From positions 1 to 11,189 of the forward strand of contig JAJAYY010000099.1 in assembly GCA_026785965.1 (NCBI GenBank): a DNA stretch of 11,189 nt, read 5' to 3'. Position numbers and translations under genes: made by a program. Origin of the DNA: Sphingomonas bacterium. Its GTDB lineage: Bacteria > Pseudomonadota > Alphaproteobacteria > Sphingomonadales > Sphingomonadaceae. This document shows positions 1-6,247 of the stretch, in pieces (position 1 is the stretch's first letter; each line of letters starts with the position of its first letter). The notes below the pieces were generated by a model. That model saw only the letters and a list, made by a program, of their open reading frames with translations, ran no database searches and had not been told where the DNA came from.

Positions 1-478
1 CGCTTTCGGCCGGAAGCCCCGGCGGCGGAGCGAGCTTGTAATCGAAGGTCAGTTCCTCGCCACGAGCGATGTCGACCAAGGCGTAAATGTACAGCCGGTC
101 GTCGAACGCATAGGCCTCGCAGTTCGGCGCGCAGCTGTGATTGATGAAGCGCGATGCGTTGCCGCCGCGGGCGCCGTCGATCACCACCGTCTCGTTGAGG
201 CGGAAGGTGTAGACCCGCGCCGACTCCGCGCCGTCGGCCGGCGCGACAAGCTGATCGGCCGCAACCCGCTCGCCGCTATATTCGATGATCCGCGCACCGC
301 GATGGATCCGCCGCTTAGCAAACACACCCGTCCCCTCGATCCGCGAGCGGCCGACGCGAATGAAGTCGCGGTCCCAGGGCTCGCTGGACTGGGCGGCGTG
401 GCCGTCGGCCGCCAGGCAACCCGGTTCGTCGAGGGGAGCGGCGGGTTCGAGGCGGGGGAGGGTTTGCGAGCGTCCCAT
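1..478 (-). CDS. SET-domain protein (probable protein-lysine methyltransferase), C-terminus cut by window edge
   Basis: Reading the minus strand from ATG at 478 gives 159 open codons to the left edge with no stop, so the gene is partial. Residues 1-40 are a poorly conserved N-terminus. From about residue 41 the SET fold is clear: G-T-G-V-F-A at 49-54, then A-R-I-I-E-Y-S-G-E at 62-70, then the pseudoknot signature R-F-I-N-H-S-C-A-P-N-C at 110-120, and E-E-L-T-F-D-Y at 141-147. The Asn-His pair (N113, H114) and Tyr147 match the usual S-adenosylmethionine and lysine-channel residues. The family transfers methyl groups to protein lysines; bacterial substrates are mostly unknown. A cysteine-rich post-SET tail, common in small bacterial members, would lie beyond the edge. 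No clear ribosome binding site precedes 478; the frame stays open upstream and a TTG or other start is possible. It is divergent from paaZ. Confidence 0.85.
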   Translation of the reverse strand, partial: MGRSQTLPRLEPAAPLDEPGCLAADGHAAQSSEPWDRDFIRVGRSRIEGTGVFAKRRIHRGARIIEYSGERVAADQLVAPADGAESARVYTFRLNETVVIDGARGGNASRFINHSCAPNCEAYAFDDRLYIYALVDIARGEELTFDYKLAPPPGLPAES

Positions 479-748
479 CGCATGAAATAAGCGCGCGTTT
501 AGGGGCCGAGTCAATCGGTCGGCAGACCCGATCGAAGGGACCTCGGCTCCGCTCCCCGGGCGGAGCAGGCGCGGGTCGGGCCGAAAGGCAATGGCCGTGT
601 ACGTCGACATCAAGGTTGTTACAGCGCCGAGCAGCAATATCTACAAAGCAGAATTTTCGCCGGATGCATTCACCTGCGTTAGCGACGGTACTTGCGTCGC
701 TGTTTCATTGAGCGGCACAGAGCCGCGCAGGTGCCAGAGAAAATCCAT

Positions 749-808
749 CATTGCAGACGCTGGCTACGGTGTCGCCCTAATGTCTGCAATGGGTCGAAAG
801 CGGACATT
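749..808. repeat. Dispersed repeat with two overlapping inverted repeats
   Basis: A perfect 10-bp inverted pair occupies 749-758 (CATTGCAGAC) and 782-791 (GTCTGCAATG). A second pair, 779-787 (AATGTCTGC) and 800-808 (GCGGACATT), matches at 8 of 9 positions and shares the middle arm, so the two hairpins exclude each other. The sequence around 781-808 translates to the S-A-M-G-R-K-R-T-F-like peptide that I know as a recurrent product of dispersed repeats in proteobacterial genomes. That family assignment is from memory. The inverted repeats are read directly. Confidence 0.6.
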
Positions 809-942
809 CGTGGATACCGCTTTCAAAATAGGACTTCGTCTGACAGCATCGCGGCATGGCGCTGACCTGGCCCCGACCTCCCCTCACCTTCGCCCGCCGC
901 CCCCCGCACCCCGCCAAAATGGCGCTTGAGTCTACGACTTAT

Positions 943-960
943 GTGACCTTAGTGACCTTA
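943..960. repeat. Tandem 9-bp direct repeat upstream of paaZ
   Basis: GTGACCTTA occurs twice without a gap (943-951 and 952-960), about 117 bases before the paaZ start. It could be a two-site operator or a chance duplication. I cannot match it to a known regulator. Confidence 0.45.
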
Positions 961-988
961 AGGGGCGAGCGGAATGCAAACCCAAATT

Positions 989-1062
989 CGTCATTGCGAG
1001 GAGCGCAGCGACGCGGCAATCCAGCTGCGACCGTGGATTGCTTCGCTACGCTCGCAATGACG
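989..1062. repeat. REP-like palindromic intergenic element
   Basis: The 74-bp element begins CGTCATTGCGAG (989-1000) and ends CTCGCAATGACG (1051-1062), a perfect 12-bp inverted terminal pair. Inside it, GCAATCCA near 1016-1023 pairs with TGGATTGC near 1034-1041, so most of the element can fold into one long imperfect hairpin. This matches a dispersed palindromic family I recognise from many alphaproteobacterial intergenic regions (terminal CGTCATTGCGAG, inner GCAATCC). It ends only 14 bases before the paaZ ATG and abuts its ribosome binding site. Confidence 0.8.
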
Positions 1063-1076
1063 AGTAGGACATTAGG

Positions 1077-3101
1077 ATGAAAACCGCGCAATTGCTCAAT
1101 TATGCCCGCGATCAATGGATTGCAGGCGAATCCGCCGCCCTTTCGCCGATCGCCAGCGCGATCGACGGCAGTCTGGTCGCCACCACCGGATCGGGCGGGA
1201 TCGATTTCGCGGGGATGCTGGACCACGCCCGAAGCGTCGGTGGGCCCGCCCTTCGCAAGCTCACCTTCCACGACCGCGCGCGGATCATCAAAGGCCTCGG
1301 CCTCATTATTCTCGCCCGCAAGGAGGAATTGTACGAGCTCAATTACCTGACCGGCGCGACCCGCAAGGATGGCTGGATCGACATTGAGGGTGGCGCCGGC
1401 ACCTTGCTCAGTTTCTCGTCGAAGGGCCGCCGCGAGCTCCACCACGCGCACCTCCTGCTCGATGGCGCGGTCGAGCCGCTGTCAAAGACCGGCAGCTTCG
1501 TCGGGCAGCATATCTATTCGCCGATGATGGGCGCCGCGGTCCACATCAACGCCTTCAACTTCCCCGTCTGGGGAATGCTCGAAAAGCTCGCCCCGACCTT
1601 GCTCGCGGGGATGCCGGCGATCGTCAAACCGGCCAGCTCGACCGCTTATCTGTGCGAAGCGGCGGTGCGGATCATGATCGACAGCAAGCTGCTCCCCGAC
1701 GGGGCGCTGCAACTGATTGTCGGCGGGGTCGGCGATCTGTTCGATCATCTCACTGGGCAGGACGTGGTCAGCTTCACCGGCTCGGCGACGACCGCGCTCA
1801 AACTGAAATCGCACGCGGTGGTTCAGCGCGAAAGCGTCCGCTTCGTCGCCGAACAGGACAGCCTCAACGCCTCGATCCTTGGCCCCGACGCGGCGCCGGG
1901 CACGCCCGAGTTCGACCTGTTCGTTGCCGAAGTGGTGAGCGAAATGACCGTCAAGGCGGGGCAGAAATGCACCGCGATTCGCCGCGCCATCGCCCCCGCC
2001 GCCTTTCTTGACGCGATCGAGGCGGCGATCGCGCAAAAGCTTGCCGCGACCACCGTTGGCGACCCGCGCGATTCCGCCAACCGGAGGGGGGGGCGGGGGG
2101 CGGGCGCGCAGCGCGACGACGTCCGCGGCCAGGTCGCCAGGCTGGTTGCCGCCGGGGCGCGGATCGTGTCGGGCAATCTCGAAGCCTCGGTCGGTCCTGA
2201 AGGCGGGGCGTTCATGGCGCCGATCCTGCTGCGCGCCGACGACCCATGGGCGGCGAGCGCGGTGCACGACGTCGAAGCCTTCGGCCCGGTGTCGACGATC
2301 ATGCCCTATCGCGACCTCGCCGATGCCATCGCGCTCGCCAATCGCGGCATGGGCAGCCTCGCTTTGTCGCTGTTCACTTACCGCCCCGACGCCGCGCGCG
2401 AGTTCATCCAGGGCGCCGCCGCGTTCCACGGCCGAATGCTGGTGATCAACCGCGACAATGCCGCCGAATCGACCGGCCACGGCAGCCCGCTGCCAGTCCT
2501 CGTCCACGGTGGCCCCGGCCGCGCTGGCGGCAGCGAGGAGATGGGCGGGGTGCGCGGGGTCAAACATTACATGCAGCGCAGCGCGCTCCAGTCGACCCCG
2601 GCGATGATCGCCGCGATCAGCCAGCAATATATGCCCGGCGCGCCCAAGCACGTCCTCACCGCGCACCCGTTCCGCAAGCGGATGAGCGAGCTTGCCATCG
2701 GCGACACGCTCAACACCGCCAGCCGCACCGTCAGCATCGCCGATATCGAGCATTTCGCCGCCTTCACCGGCGACAATTTCTACGCCCACATGGATGAGGA
2801 AGCAGCCAAGGCGTCGCCGATCTTCGAAGGCCGCGTCGCTCACGGCTATCTCATCCTGAGCTTCGCTGCCGGCCTGTTCGTCGATCCCGACCCCGGTCCC
2901 GTGCTGGCCAATACCGGGCTCGAGAATCTCAAATTTTTAACCCCGCTCTACCCCGGCGATGCGATTCGGGTCGAGCTCACTGTCCGCTCCAAGTCATTGA
3001 AAAGCGAGGACACTGGCGTGGTCCGCTGGGCGGTCGAGATTTTCAACCAGAAGGACGAGATGGTCGCGACTTACGACCTGCTGACGGAAAACACCCCTTG
3101 A
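1077..3101 (+). CDS. paaZ: Bifunctional oxepin-CoA hydrolase / semialdehyde dehydrogenase PaaZ
   Basis: This 674-residue protein has the length and two-domain order of PaaZ (about 680 residues in E. coli). Residues 1 to about 520 form an aldehyde dehydrogenase: N-A-F-N-F-P-V-W at 158-165, S-F-T-G-S at 232-236, general base E259 in F-V-A-E-Q, and nucleophile C298 in G-Q-K-C-T. Residues about 530-674 form a MaoC-like hydratase with F-T-G-D-N-F-Y-A-H at 563-571; D566 and H571 correspond to the catalytic pair of E. coli PaaZ. In the phenylacetyl-CoA pathway the hydratase domain hydrolyses the oxepin ring of oxepin-CoA, and the dehydrogenase oxidises the resulting semialdehyde with NADP+; the enzyme is cytosolic. 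AGGA at 1066-1069, seven bases upstream, supports the ATG. Residues 336-345 are an aberrant Gly/Arg-rich stretch in place of the expected M-G-x-L-V-type segment (see findings). No other paa gene is in the window. Confidence 0.93.
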   Translation: MKTAQLLNYARDQWIAGESAALSPIASAIDGSLVATTGSGGIDFAGMLDHARSVGGPALRKLTFHDRARIIKGLGLIILARKEELYELNYLTGATRKDGWIDIEGGAGTLLSFSSKGRRELHHAHLLLDGAVEPLSKTGSFVGQHIYSPMMGAAVHINAFNFPVWGMLEKLAPTLLAGMPAIVKPASSTAYLCEAAVRIMIDSKLLPDGALQLIVGGVGDLFDHLTGQDVVSFTGSATTALKLKSHAVVQRESVRFVAEQDSLNASILGPDAAPGTPEFDLFVAEVVSEMTVKAGQKCTAIRRAIAPAAFLDAIEAAIAQKLAATTVGDPRDSANRRGGRGAGAQRDDVRGQVARLVAAGARIVSGNLEASVGPEGGAFMAPILLRADDPWAASAVHDVEAFGPVSTIMPYRDLADAIALANRGMGSLALSLFTYRPDAAREFIQGAAAFHGRMLVINRDNAAESTGHGSPLPVLVHGGPGRAGGSEEMGGVRGVKHYMQRSALQSTPAMIAAISQQYMPGAPKHVLTAHPFRKRMSELAIGDTLNTASRTVSIADIEHFAAFTGDNFYAHMDEEAAKASPIFEGRVAHGYLILSFAAGLFVDPDPGPVLANTGLENLKFLTPLYPGDAIRVELTVRSKSLKSEDTGVVRWAVEIFNQKDEMVATYDLLTENTP

Positions 3102-3167
3102 GCGCCGGAACGTCGCGGGTTGGCGGTTCGTTCTGACCAGTGACCCTTCCCTCACAGGAGAATTTCG

Positions 3168-3602
3168 ATGGCCACCATCCGCGACCTCATGACCAGCAAG
3201 GTCGAAACCGTCAGTCCCGATCACAGCGCCAGAGACGCCGCCGCGTTCATGCTTAGCGCCGACACCGGGTCGATCCCGGTGTGCGAAGATGACAAGGTCA
3301 TCGGCATGATCACCGACCGCGACATTGCGGTGCGCGGGATTGCCGCCGGCAAGGGCCCCGACTGCAGCGTCCGCGATCTGATGAGCAGCGACGTGATCTG
3401 CGCCCGCGACACCGACGATGCCCACACCGTCGCGCACCAGATGAGCCAGGCTCAGGTGCGCCGCTTGCCGGTGCTCGATGCCGACGATCGGCTGGTCGGG
3501 ATGGTCAGTCTCGGCGATCTCAGCCGCGAGGCCGAACAAAGCGCCGCGAACGAAGCGCTCGAAGGCGTCAGCGCCAAGAGCAGCCAGCACCAACAGGTCT
3601 GA
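3168..3602 (+). CDS. Two-CBS-domain protein, Hrp1-like
   Basis: The 144-residue protein consists almost wholly of a tandem CBS (Bateman) pair. CBS1 spans about residues 5-58, with S-I-P-V at 35-38 and G-M-I-T-D-R-D at 46-52. CBS2 spans about 68-122, with R-R-L-P-V-L-D at 98-104 and G-M-V-S-L-G-D-L at 111-118. A hydrophilic tail rich in Ser and Gln follows. No catalytic or membrane domain is fused. Such stand-alone pairs bind adenine nucleotides or related ligands and often act as energy or stress sensors; the layout resembles mycobacterial Hrp1. The partner here is unknown. AGGAG at 3156-3160, seven bases before the ATG, is a strong ribosome binding site. The gene lies 66 bases after paaZ on the same strand with no terminator seen between, so read-through from paaZ is possible. 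It converges on the atp operon. Confidence 0.88.
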   Translation: MATIRDLMTSKVETVSPDHSARDAAAFMLSADTGSIPVCEDDKVIGMITDRDIAVRGIAAGKGPDCSVRDLMSSDVICARDTDDAHTVAHQMSQAQVRRLPVLDADDRLVGMVSLGDLSREAEQSAANEALEGVSAKSSQHQQV

Positions 3603-3611
3603 GCGCGGATC

Positions 3612-3642
3612 AAAAAAAGGCCCGGAGGTTTCCCTCCGGGCC
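3612..3642 (-). terminator. Rho-independent terminator of the F0 operon, possibly bidirectional
   Basis: A perfect 10-bp GC-rich stem, GGCCCGGAGG (3619-3628) with CCTCCGGGCC (3633-3642), encloses the 4-base loop TTTC. On the minus strand the stem is followed by seven T (the A-run at 3612-3618), the classical form for stopping transcripts leaving atpF, whose stop is 26 bases upstream. On the plus strand only a weak T-run follows (CATGCTTTT), so termination after the CBS gene would be less efficient. Confidence 0.9.
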
Positions 3643-3667
3643 ACATGCTTTTCGGTCGGTTAGCGGC

Positions 3668-4213
3668 TTAGCGGATTAGCCCGGCGATCGCGCTGTCGAC
3701 CAGCTTGCCATCGCTCGATGCATCGTTGCGCTCGGCGATCAGCTTGGTCGCGGCGGCGGTCGCGGCGGTCGCGGCAGCAGCGCGCAACGCGTCGATCGCG
3801 GCGCGTTCCTCGGCCCCGATCTTGTCCTCGGCCATGCGGCTACGGCGCTCGACCAGCGCCTCGGCATCGGCTTCGGCCTTGGCCAGGATCGTCCTGGCCT
3901 CGCCCTCGGCGCGTTCGACCATCGCCGCAGCTTCGGCCTCGGCGGCGTCGGCCTTGGCTTGATATTCGGCCTTGAGCGCTTCGGCTTCCCGGCGCAGCGC
4001 GGCGGCTTCGTCGAGCTGCTCGCGGATCGCGGCGATCTTGGTGTCGAGCGCCTTGCCGATCGCTGCCGGGACCTTTTTCCAAATGAGGATCGCGATCACC
4101 GCGATCATCGCCAGAGCGACCCACGCCGTCGGGGTCAGGCCCCACGCCGTCGGTTCAACGGGGGCCTGATGCGCAACCTCGGTCCCGGCCGTAGTGGCGT
4201 GGGGTTCAGCCAT
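3668..4213 (-). CDS. atpF: ATP synthase F0 subunit b
   Basis: This 181-residue protein has a short acidic or polar N-terminus, one membrane helix at about residues 28-46 ending in W-K-K-V-P, and a long Ala/Glu/Arg-rich coiled coil to about residue 160. This is the form of the peripheral-stalk b subunit that links F0 to F1 at the inner membrane. I start it at ATG 4213 (M-A-E-P-H-A-T-T); the frame is open to 4273, but the extra 20 residues lie within the upstream gene and resemble nothing. The start overlaps the end of the b' gene by 8 bases, which suggests translational coupling, with GGGGGTGG upstream as a weak binding site. It is the last gene of the operon, before the terminator at 3612-3642. 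Confidence 0.92.
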   Translation of the reverse strand: MAEPHATTAGTEVAHQAPVEPTAWGLTPTAWVALAMIAVIAILIWKKVPAAIGKALDTKIAAIREQLDEAAALRREAEALKAEYQAKADAAEAEAAAMVERAEGEARTILAKAEADAEALVERRSRMAEDKIGAEERAAIDALRAAAATAATAAATKLIAERNDASSDGKLVDSAIAGLIR

Positions 4214-4700
4214 GGGCCACCCCCGTGCGCACCGCAGCCGCGGCTTCGTCGATGCTGACGCTGAGGCCAGCAACCTTGCCGACGATTTCCTGGGTCATCT
4301 CGGCGGCGACCTTCTCAATCTCGGCACGGGCCTTGTCGCTGGCGGCGCGAATGCGTGCACTCGCCTCGCTCAGTCTGGCCTGGTTGGCGGCATCGGCGGC
4401 GGCCGAACGCGCCTCGCTGGCGCGGGCGCCCTCGTGCTTCGCCGCGGCGGTCAGCTTCATCGCCTCACCGCGGCTGTGGTCCATCGCCAGGCGATAGGCT
4501 TCCTCGGTCGCGTCGGCATCGCTGCGCGCTTGTTCGGCGCCGGCAAGGTCAGCGGCGATCCGCGCTTCACGCGCATCGACGGTCGACTGGATCTTGGGCA
4601 ACATCGCTCGCCCGATCCCGAAATAAATCAGGGCGAGCGTCAGCAGCAGCCAGAACCACTGCGAATAAGCGACGAGGGCGAGCTGATTGATCTGTGGCAT
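4206..4700 (-). CDS. atpF': ATP synthase F0 subunit b' (second b-type subunit)
   Basis: The 164-residue protein opens with M-P-Q-I-N-Q-L-A, has one membrane helix at about 14-33 with the Trp-Phe-Trp pair typical of b', then G-I-G-R-A-M-L-P-K-I and a long charged, Ala-rich helix to the C-terminus. Alphaproteobacteria, cyanobacteria and plastids carry b and b', which form a heterodimeric peripheral stalk; this gene sits between c and b as expected (also annotated atpG or atpX). GGAG at 4709-4712, eight bases before the ATG, supports the start. It overlaps atpF by 8 bases and lies 39 bases after atpE, with a GC-only hairpin in that gap. Confidence 0.92.
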   Translation of the reverse strand: MPQINQLALVAYSQWFWLLLTLALIYFGIGRAMLPKIQSTVDAREARIAADLAGAEQARSDADATEEAYRLAMDHSRGEAMKLTAAAKHEGARASEARSAAADAANQARLSEASARIRAASDKARAEIEKVAAEMTQEIVGKVAGLSVSIDEAAAAVRTGVAHG

Positions 4701-4714
4701 GGCGCAAACTCCGC

Positions 4715-4733
4715 GGCGGGCCAGCCCCCCGCC
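4715..4733 (-). other. GC-only hairpin between atpE and the b' gene
   Basis: GGCGGG (4715-4720) and CCCGCC (4728-4733) form a perfect 6-bp stem around a 7-base loop, just downstream of the atpE stop in the transcript. No T-run follows, so it is not an ordinary terminator. It could protect or process the 3' end of the atpE message, since subunit c is needed in many more copies than its neighbours. That role is inference. Confidence 0.4.
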
Positions 4734-4739
4734 TCGTTG

Positions 4740-4970
4740 TTAGACCGCGTTCAGGATGATAATAGCCCCGGCGCAGGCGATCAGGCCCAACAGCTCGGCG
4801 GCGGCGAAGCCGATGAACAGCCGGCCCTGCTGGCCGTCGGCGGCGGCCGGGTTGCGCAGCGCGCCCTGGAGGAACGAACCGAACACGATGCCGACACCGA
4901 CAGCAGCGGCACCAACGCCGATCGCGGCGAGGCCCGCACCAATCACTTTGGCAGCTTCAAGACTCATCAT
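4740..4970 (-). CDS. atpE: ATP synthase F0 subunit c
   Basis: The 76-residue hairpin of two membrane helices is the proteolipid of the rotor ring. Helix 1 carries the alternating glycine packing pattern (G11, G13, G18, G20, G25, G27). The polar loop R39-N40-P41 contacts the central stalk. Helix 2 holds the ion-binding carboxylate E59 in F-A-A-A-E-L-L-G. The residue after the Glu is Leu rather than the Ser/Thr of sodium-binding rings, and helix 1 has no Gln ligand, which points to proton coupling. Two ATG codons stand in tandem (4970 and 4967). AGGAG at 4979-4983 is 8 bases from the first and 11 from the second, so the first is preferred. Confidence 0.95.
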   Translation of the reverse strand: MMSLEAAKVIGAGLAAIGVGAAAVGVGIVFGSFLQGALRNPAAADGQQGRLFIGFAAAELLGLIACAGAIIILNAV

Positions 4971-4997
4971 GGCAAAAACTCCTTGGGGAAACGGTGG

Positions 4998-5777
4998 TTA
5001 GTGAAGGTTGACCGCGTCGTTGATGTAAAGCGACGTGAGCAAAGCGAAAACATAGGCCTGGATCGCCGACACAAGCAATTCGAGCGCGCTGACCCCGACG
5101 ATGAAGACAAATGACAGCAGGCTGATCACCGGGCCCATCACGCCTTCGGCGTTGAGACCGCTGACGATGAAATTGCCGAACACCTTGATCAGGATGTGCC
5201 CGGCGATCATCGCCACGAACAGTCGCAGCGCGAGGCTGAACGGGCGGACCAGGAACGACACGAACTCGATCGGCACGATCAGCAGCTTGAGGATGAACGG
5301 TGTGCCCGCGGGAACGAACAGCGAGAAGAAGTGCAGCCCATGCTTCCAGAAGCCGACCACGAGCACGATCCCGAAGCTGATCAGCGCCATCACGCCGGTG
5401 ACGGTGAATTGGCTGGTGACGGTGAAGGGATGGACGCCGGGGATGATCCCGAACGGCATCATGCCCATCAGGTTGGCGGTCAGGATGAAGATGAAGACGG
5501 TGAACACCCACGGCACATATTTGCGCCCTTCGGGGCCGACATTGGTGTCGAGCATCGAGGTGATGAAGCCGGTCATGCCTTCGACCGCGGCCTGCCAGCG
5601 CCCGGGAACGAGCTCGCGCCTCATCCCGCCGAGCATGAACACATAGATCGCGCCGAGCACGATCAGCATCCACAACGCACTGTTGGTGAACACGAACGGA
5701 TTGCCAGCGCCCAGAGACCCGAACAAAGGGTCGATCTGGAACTGGTGCATCGGGTCGATCTTGGTTTCGGCCGCCAC
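4998..5777 (-). CDS. atpB: ATP synthase F0 subunit a
   Basis: The 259-residue polytopic membrane protein forms the stator half of the proton path. The essential arginine is R185 in S-L-A-L-R-L-F, matching R210 of E. coli, with H194 (A-G-H) and Q240 (S-A-I-Q-A-Y) at the positions expected to line the half-channels. The start is GTG at 5777, preceded by AAGGAAG (5784-5790) six bases upstream; the next ATG is residue 10 and has no such site. It follows atpI by 20 bases and precedes atpE by 27. Length and motifs are normal for the alphaproteobacterial family. Confidence 0.95.
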   Translation of the reverse strand: MAAETKIDPMHQFQIDPLFGSLGAGNPFVFTNSALWMLIVLGAIYVFMLGGMRRELVPGRWQAAVEGMTGFITSMLDTNVGPEGRKYVPWVFTVFIFILTANLMGMMPFGIIPGVHPFTVTSQFTVTGVMALISFGIVLVVGFWKHGLHFFSLFVPAGTPFILKLLIVPIEFVSFLVRPFSLALRLFVAMIAGHILIKVFGNFIVSGLNAEGVMGPVISLLSFVFIVGVSALELLVSAIQAYVFALLTSLYINDAVNLH

Positions 5778-5796
5778 TGTCTACTTCCTTGAAGGC

Positions 5797-6123
5797 CTAG
5801 TCGCGGCCCGTCTTTGATACCCGCATGACATTCCTGACGGCGAGGCCGAACCCAAGGAACAGCATCGCCAGCATGATCCACGGCGCGGTGCCCAACCAGC
5901 GGTCGAGCAACCAGCCGATCAGGCCGCCGCCGAACGGCAACCCGACCAGGTCGTAAAGCAGTCGCTGACCGACCGATCGCACCAAATGCTGCGACCGCTC
6001 GAGATCGGGCCTGCCCTTCCTGGCCGCCTCTTCCTGTTGCGCCAGCCTCAATCGCTGGTTGAGCGACGTCAGCCGGGCATCCTCGGGAGAGTGCGGATCC
6101 TGCCCGGGTTCGTCCGTCGCCAT
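5797..6123 (-). CDS. atpI: ATP synthase accessory protein I (AtpI)
   Basis: Starting at ATG 6123 the protein has 108 residues: a charged, Gln/Arg-rich N-terminus of about 50 residues, then two membrane helices at about 57-73 and 80-98 with a Gly-rich first helix (G-L-P-F-G-G-G-L-I-G) and D74-R75 in the turn. AtpI is a small, poorly conserved membrane protein at the head of many F0 operons, thought to help c-ring assembly or magnesium handling; it is not part of the finished enzyme. A TTG nine bases further out (6132) is in frame, but GGGAG at 6133-6137 sits 9 bases before the ATG and directly against the TTG, so the ATG is chosen. Confidence 0.88.
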   Translation of the reverse strand: MATDEPGQDPHSPEDARLTSLNQRLRLAQQEEAARKGRPDLERSQHLVRSVGQRLLYDLVGLPFGGGLIGWLLDRWLGTAPWIMLAMLFLGFGLAVRNVMRVSKTGRD

Positions 6124-6218
6124 GCGCCTCAACTCCCATATATGTGCGCCGACGCTTCGAGAAAGCGGGCGCGAAAGGCAAGGATCATGGCGGAGAACGA
6201 CCCCGCCAAGGCGCCGCC

Positions 6219-6247
6219 CCTTTATGAAGCCAGACCCTTATAGTCAA
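6219..6247 (-). promoter_or_regulatory. Candidate promoter of the F0 operon
   Basis: On the minus strand TTGACT (6247-6242) is followed after 17 bases by TAAAGG (6224-6219); a CATAAA box two bases further upstream is an alternative -10. The -35 is close to consensus and the -10 is weak. This would give a leader of about 90 bases before atpI. A TATAAG at 6242-6237 overlaps the same site. Read by eye only. Confidence 0.35.

Larger units (their letters stand above)
479..1076. other. Gene-free intergenic stretch between the SET-domain gene and paaZ
   Basis: I see no convincing gene in these 598 bases. Roughly 600-850 is visibly poorer in G+C than the flanks. An open frame of 112 codons on the plus strand (591-929) has no recognisable domain and contains M-S-A-M-G-R-K-R-T-F, a peptide that recurs as a by-product of a dispersed DNA repeat, so I do not call it. 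The stretch holds two repeat structures (749-808 and 989-1062) and a tandem 9-bp repeat (943-960). Promoters for the divergent SET-domain gene and for paaZ should lie here, but none is clear by eye. Confidence 0.7.

Noticed and set aside
137..490. 117-codon plus-strand frame opposite the SET-domain gene
   Set aside because: The opposite strand encodes an unmistakable SET domain; this frame is its shadow.
591..929. 112-codon open frame in the paaZ upstream region
   Set aside because: It has no domain, an unusual low-GC first half, and M-S-A-M-G-R-K-R-T-F, a peptide typical of dispersed repeats. The 3' part is a Pro-rich low-complexity tail, and no ribosome binding site is clear.
1482..2843. 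453-codon minus-strand frame inside paaZ
   Set aside because: Long antisense frames are common in GC-rich genes. Its composition is Arg, Gly, Asp and His rich without any domain, while the plus strand has a full-length enzyme.
2281..3101. A separate MaoC hydratase gene within paaZ
   Set aside because: The dehydrogenase and hydratase parts share one uninterrupted frame, as in PaaZ, with no internal start or ribosome binding site at the junction.
6124..6144. TATATG as the -10 box of the F0 operon
   Set aside because: Transcription from it would begin at or after the GGGAG ribosome binding site of atpI (6133-6137), removing it from the mRNA.
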